Source of the DNA: Desulfovermiculus halophilus DSM 18834
GTDB taxonomy: Bacteria > Desulfobacterota > Desulfovibrionia > Desulfovibrionales > Desulfothermaceae
Assembly: GCF_000620765.1 (NCBI RefSeq)
Contig: NZ_JIAK01000014.1
Coordinates: 19,735-83,734, forward strand
Direction: 5' to 3'
Length of the DNA: 64,000 bases
A program made the position numbers and the translations under genes. Position 1 is the stretch's first letter; each line of letters begins with the position of its first letter. Shown one piece after another: positions 60,563 to 64,000 of this stretch. The notes beneath the pieces are model-generated. The model did not search any database. It was given only the letters and a program-made list of their open reading frames with translations, and was not told where the DNA came from.

Positions 60563-61174
60563 ATGTCAACGTCAAATTCAAATTCCAAAAAAAGCAATAA
60601 GTATCAGACCATTCTGGAAGCGGCCATCCGGGTCTTCGCCCGCAGTGGATATCACAATTCCACTGTTTCGCAAATAGCCAAGGAAGCCGGGGTCGCGGAC
60701 GGAACCATCTATCTGTATTTCAAGAACAAAGACGATATCCTGGAAAATTTTTTCAGCTACAAGACGGCCCTGGTGTTCGACCGGTTCAAGGAAGAGGTCG
60801 GCCTGGCGGACAATGCCTTGGAGAAGCTGGAAAAGCTCATTCATCGCCACCTCTATGAGTTTGAGCAGAACCGGGAGATGGCGGTGGTCTATCAGACCGA
60901 GACCAAAGTCCGGCGCAAGGTCTCTGACGCCAAGGTCAAGGAGATGTCGGACATGTACTTCGGACTGGTCTCCGAGATCATCAGCCAGGGGCAGCAGGAA
61001 GGGGTGATCCGGAAAAATCTTTCCGTCCCCCTGGTCAAGCAGCTGATCATCGGGGCTATCGACGAGGTGATCACCTCCTGGCTGTATTCCAGCCGGACCT
61101 ATTCCCTGACCTCCACGGCCGGCTCGCTGGTCGAGCTTTTTGTCCAGGGAATCGGAGAGACGGAAGACAGATGA
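60563..61174 (+). CDS. fadR: TetR/AcrR-family regulator of fatty-acid oxidation (FadR-type)
   Basis: 203 residues. The N-terminal helix-turn-helix KYQTILEAAIRVFARSGYHN, VSQIAKEAGVADGTIYLYFK (DNA recognition helix) matches Bacillus FadR/PsrA-type members. The C-terminal ligand domain includes IISQGQQEGVIRKNL and VITSWLYSS. The ATG at 60563 follows a weak ribosome site. Matching operators on its own promoter and on fadN make it the likely repressor of both, with acyl-CoA as inducer (inference from the family). Confidence 0.87.
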   Translation: MSTSNSNSKKSNKYQTILEAAIRVFARSGYHNSTVSQIAKEAGVADGTIYLYFKNKDDILENFFSYKTALVFDRFKEEVGLADNALEKLEKLIHRHLYEFEQNREMAVVYQTETKVRRKVSDAKVKEMSDMYFGLVSEIISQGQQEGVIRKNLSVPLVKQLIIGAIDEVITSWLYSSRTYSLTSTAGSLVELFVQGIGETEDR

Positions 61175-61262
61175 CAGAAGACGGAAGACAGAGATCAGAA
61201 GTCAGAGATCAGAGGTCAGAGGTCGGAGGACAGAGGTTAGAAGGCGGAGGGGGAGGACAGAA
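61150..61262. repeat. AGAGGTCAGA low-complexity tract
   Basis: It shares more than 25 bp (AGATCAGAAGTCAGAGATCA and flanks) with the tract at 19189-19440. It begins inside the last codons of the TetR gene, so that gene's last residues (ETEDR) are repeat-derived. The remaining 130 bp before the acyl-CoA dehydrogenase show no clear promoter. Confidence 0.7.
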
Positions 61263-61395
61263 GGCAGATCCGTGAATGGGACCAAACATGGACAGGGGTT
61301 GAGGGTAGCCGCGTCTTCCACAAGAACCAGGCTCATTTTTGCAACATAAACGACATAACCCAATGACAACCGTATAAAATTTTAAGGAGACTCTC

Positions 61396-63213
61396 ATGGC
61401 TCAACAGATTGCAGACCGCCGCGATGTCGATTTTGTCCTGCATGAACTTTTGGACGTGGGGCAGATCAGCTCCTACGACAAGTTCGCCGAGTTCAACAAA
61501 AAGACCATCGATCTGATCGTGAATGAGGCCAGGAACCTGGCCATCAAGGAGATCCTGCCCACCCACAAGATAGGGGACGAAAAGGGCGTGGTCCTGGAAA
61601 AGGACGGGTCGGTCACGGTCCCGGAAGAGTTTCACCGTGTGTATCAGCTCCTGCGGGACGGAGAGTGGACCGCTGTGACCGAGGATCCGGAGTGGGGCGG
61701 ACAGGGCATGCCCCGCACAGTGAGCATGGCGGTCTCCGATTATCTGGTCGGAGCCAACTACGCCCTGCAGATGTATGTCGGACTGACCCACGGCGCGGGC
61801 AAGCTCGTCGAGGCCTTCGGGACCGAAGAGCAGAAGAAGCTGTTCTTGAAGAAGATGTTCACCGGGGAATGGACCGGGACCATGCTGCTCACCGAGTCGG
61901 AGGCGGGATCCGACGTGGGCGCCCTGACCACCACAGCAGTGAAGAACGACGATGGAACGTACTCCATCTCCGGGACCAAGATCTTCATCTCCGGCGGAGA
62001 GCACAACATGACCGAGAATATTATTCATCCGGTCCTGGCCCGGGTTGAGGGCGCTCCAGCCGGAACATCCGGGATTTCCCTGTTCATCGTGCCCAAGTAC
62101 TGGGTGCACGAGGACGGCAGTTTAGGCGAGTTCAATGACGTGGTCTGCACCGGGATCGAGGAGAAGATGGGCATCCACGGCAGCTCCACCTGCACCTTGG
62201 CCCTGGGCAGCAAGGGCAAGTGCCGCGGCCTGCTCCTGGGCCAGGAGAACAAGGGCATGCGGGAGATGTTCCTGATGATGAACGAGGCCCGGCTCCTGGT
62301 GGGCATGCAGGGCCTGGCCTGCGCCAGCGCCTCCTACCTGAACGCGGTCAACTATGCCCGGGAGCGGGTTCAGGGCCGGCATCTGCTGAACATGATGGAC
62401 AAGAGCGCTTCAGCAGTGCCCATCATCCAGCATCCGGACGTTCGGCGCATGCTCCTGTCCATGAAGTCCTATGTGGAAGGCATGCGCAGCCTGATCTACT
62501 ATGTGGGCTACTGCGAAGACATGAAGGAGATGGCCGAAACCGAAGAGGAAAAGGACCGCTACCAGGGCATCATCGACGTGCTCATCCCCATCTGCAAGGG
62601 CTACGTCACCGACCGGGCCCTGGACGTATGCAATACCGGGATTCAGGTCTACGGCGGGTACGGCTATACCAAGGAATACCCCCAGGAGCTCCTGCTCCGG
62701 GACTGCCGGATCACCATGATCTACGAGGGGACCAACGGGATTCAGGCCATGGATCTTCTGGGCCGCAAGCTGGGGCTGAAGAAGGGCCAGGCCATTATGG
62801 ACCTGATGGCCGAGATGCAGAAGACCATCAAGGCGGGCAAAGAGATCGAGGCTGTTGCCTCCTATGCGGAGGAGCTGGAAAAGGCTCTGAATAAGCTGGG
62901 CGAGGTGGCCATGCACCTGGGCGGCAAGGCCATGTCCGAAGAAGTGCTGCAGGCATTTTCCCATGCCTACTCCTTCATGGAGGTCAGCGGCGACGTGGCC
63001 ATGGCCTGGATGCTTCTGTGGAGAGCCAATGTTGCCGCCCAGAAGCTGGACAAGGCCAAGAAGAAGGATGCGCCCTTCTACGAAGGCCAGATCAAGTCCT
63101 GCCAGTACTTTGTGGAAAACGTGCTGCCCACCACCATGGGCAAGATGAAGTCCATTCAGAAGCTGGGCGGGGCAGTGGTCGAGATCTCGGAAGACAGCTT
63201 CGGCGGGAAATAG
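61396..63213 (+). CDS. Acyl-CoA dehydrogenase (FadE type)
   Basis: A 605-residue FAD flavoprotein that catalyses the first oxidation of acyl-CoA. N-terminal and middle domains: TEDPEWGGQGMP, MLLTESEAGSDVGALTTTA and ISGTKIFISGGEHNM. C-terminal helical domain: IQVYGGYGYTKEYPQELLLR and YEGTNGIQAMDLLGRKLG (catalytic Glu region). An extra C-terminal region of about 140 residues is typical of the long acyl-CoA dehydrogenases. AAGGAG precedes the ATG. It lies upstream of etfB, its probable electron acceptor. Confidence 0.95.
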   Translation: MAQQIADRRDVDFVLHELLDVGQISSYDKFAEFNKKTIDLIVNEARNLAIKEILPTHKIGDEKGVVLEKDGSVTVPEEFHRVYQLLRDGEWTAVTEDPEWGGQGMPRTVSMAVSDYLVGANYALQMYVGLTHGAGKLVEAFGTEEQKKLFLKKMFTGEWTGTMLLTESEAGSDVGALTTTAVKNDDGTYSISGTKIFISGGEHNMTENIIHPVLARVEGAPAGTSGISLFIVPKYWVHEDGSLGEFNDVVCTGIEEKMGIHGSSTCTLALGSKGKCRGLLLGQENKGMREMFLMMNEARLLVGMQGLACASASYLNAVNYARERVQGRHLLNMMDKSASAVPIIQHPDVRRMLLSMKSYVEGMRSLIYYVGYCEDMKEMAETEEEKDRYQGIIDVLIPICKGYVTDRALDVCNTGIQVYGGYGYTKEYPQELLLRDCRITMIYEGTNGIQAMDLLGRKLGLKKGQAIMDLMAEMQKTIKAGKEIEAVASYAEELEKALNKLGEVAMHLGGKAMSEEVLQAFSHAYSFMEVSGDVAMAWMLLWRANVAAQKLDKAKKKDAPFYEGQIKSCQYFVENVLPTTMGKMKSIQKLGGAVVEISEDSFGGK

Positions 63214-63330
63214 AGACTGCTAGGTTGTTGACAGCTCCGCCTCTGGCGGCCTGTTATTGGTTATCAGTTATCTGTTCTTTGCAAGAAGCCGCCAGTCTGA
63301 TTCTGCAAGAAGACTGGCGAGTGGGCAGTA

Positions 63331-63351
63331 GGGGCGAATAATCATTCGCCC
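63331..63351. repeat. REP palindrome GGGCGAATAATCATTCGCCC, copy 2
   Basis: Identical to 19462-19482, including flanking bases. The 300-bp gap between the acyl-CoA dehydrogenase and etfB shows nothing else I recognise. Confidence 0.75.
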
Positions 63352-63516
63352 TCTTCTGTTCTCATGTTTGACTGTATGGTTCCCGGGCCCTGCGTGGAAA
63401 CCTGATGAGAAGCTTTTGGGCTACCAGTGCAGAGCCCCATGAAGCGGTCAGGAGAAGCAAGCACGTAGGGCCTGGGAGCAATAAAGCGTATACAATGAAC
63501 CAAGCCAGGAGGACGT

Positions 63517-64000
63517 ATGAACATTCTGGTCTGTGTAAAGCGAGTACCGGACACGGCCGAGAACGAGATCGAGATCAACGCGGCCGGGAACGACATTGAG
63601 CGTGACGATCTGGTTTACTCGGTCAACGAGTGGGACAACTACGCGGTGGAAGAGGCCATCCAGTTACGAGACAAGCTGGGGGGCAGCGTGACCGTGGTCA
63701 CGGTTGGCGACGAGGACTCGGAAGAGGTCCTGCGCCGGGAGATGGCCATGGGCGCGGACAACGGTATTCTGCTGTCCGACGATGCCTTTGCCGGCTCGGA
63801 CGGGAAGGGTGTGGCCAAGATACTCAAAGGGGTTGTGGAAAAGGGCGGTTACGACCTGATCCTGACCGGAGCCCAGGCCGACGAGGGCGCGGCCCAGGTA
63901 GGGGGGATGCTGGCGGCCATGCTGGATTATCCGTACGCCTCCCTGGTCAACGCCATTGAGGTGGTGGATGATTCCAAGCTGAAGGTGGGCCGGGAGATCG
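63517..64000 (+). CDS. etfB: Electron transfer flavoprotein beta subunit (partial, runs off window)
   Basis: The first 161 codons of EtfB: MNILVCVKRVPDTAENEIEI, VYSVNEWDNYAVEEAIQLRD, the AMP/FAD-binding VVTVGDEDSEEVLRREMAMG and DLILTGAQADEGAAQVGGMLA. EtfAB accepts electrons from acyl-CoA dehydrogenase. AGGAGG lies before the ATG. It continues beyond 64000; etfA would be expected next. Confidence 0.93.
   Translation, partial: MNILVCVKRVPDTAENEIEINAAGNDIERDDLVYSVNEWDNYAVEEAIQLRDKLGGSVTVVTVGDEDSEEVLRREMAMGADNGILLSDDAFAGSDGKGVAKILKGVVEKGGYDLILTGAQADEGAAQVGGMLAAMLDYPYASLVNAIEVVDDSKLKVGREI

Overview
The window looks like a chromosomal segment of a GC-rich, strictly anaerobic, sulfate-reducing-type deltaproteobacterium. 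I infer a Desulfovibrionales / Desulfohalobiaceae-like organism, possibly halophilic. The grounds are an Hdr/Flx flavin-based electron-bifurcation gene set, extensive selenocysteine use, a complete-looking fatty-acid beta-oxidation set ending in an ETF gene, and a large trehalose/glycogen block. No rRNA, tRNA, CRISPR array or phage region was seen.

Layout. 0-5.8 kb: a D-2-hydroxyacid dehydrogenase, then a leftward operon (small protein, DedA, phosphatidylcholine synthase, broken LolA-like gene, M20 peptidase, HAD phosphatase). 5.9-9.3 kb: panE-panB, then a DUF1638 gene followed by a small thioredoxin-like selenoprotein (UPGC). 9.7-12.4 kb: leftward operon of XRE-cupin regulator, acyl-CoA ligase and hotdog thioesterase. 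12.6-19.2 kb: a frameshifted SpoIIE-type phosphatase, an alkaline-phosphatase-superfamily protein, a MntA/HepT toxin-antitoxin pair and a UvrD-like helicase. 19.2-19.6 kb: low-complexity repeats. 19.7-34.9 kb: alpha-glucan/trehalose block (malQ, treZ, glgB, treS-maltokinase, malQ2) with a universal stress protein, PII, a GT4 glycosyltransferase and a glycosidase-like protein. 34.9-37.3 kb: VWA-OmpA protein and an AEC transporter.

37.4-50.8 kb is the most striking region: a leftward cluster hdrCB - CoA-disulfide-reductase/rhodanese - hdrA - mvhD - hdrA - mvhD - flxC - flxB - flxA. Five of its genes are each interrupted by a single in-frame TGA exactly where the family has a conserved Cys. Each TGA is followed 12-15 nt later by a short hairpin, so all five read as selenoproteins. 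51.4-64 kb: fadN-fadA, a uracil-DNA glycosylase and methyltransferase, a small glycan-type island, and a TetR regulator - acyl-CoA dehydrogenase - etfB set. Perfect or near-perfect TGAATGA-N4-TTCATTCA operators lie on the fadN and TetR promoters and define a FadR-type regulon.

A family of about 270-bp palindromic elements is scattered through the window (four full-length copies, three fragments). The full copies have GGCTCTTCGAC-like ends and 8-bp target-site duplications, so they are non-autonomous transposable elements (MITEs), plausibly ISL3-related. Copies sit just upstream of both fad promoters, the hdr promoter and the DUF1638/selenoprotein pair.

Working together: fatty acids activated by the ligase are oxidised by FadN/FadA/acyl-CoA dehydrogenase/ETF. 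The Hdr/Flx system is the likely route by which low-potential and NAD(P)H-level electrons are exchanged with thiol/disulfide couples. Trehalose/glycogen metabolism and phosphatidylcholine point to osmotic or envelope adaptation.
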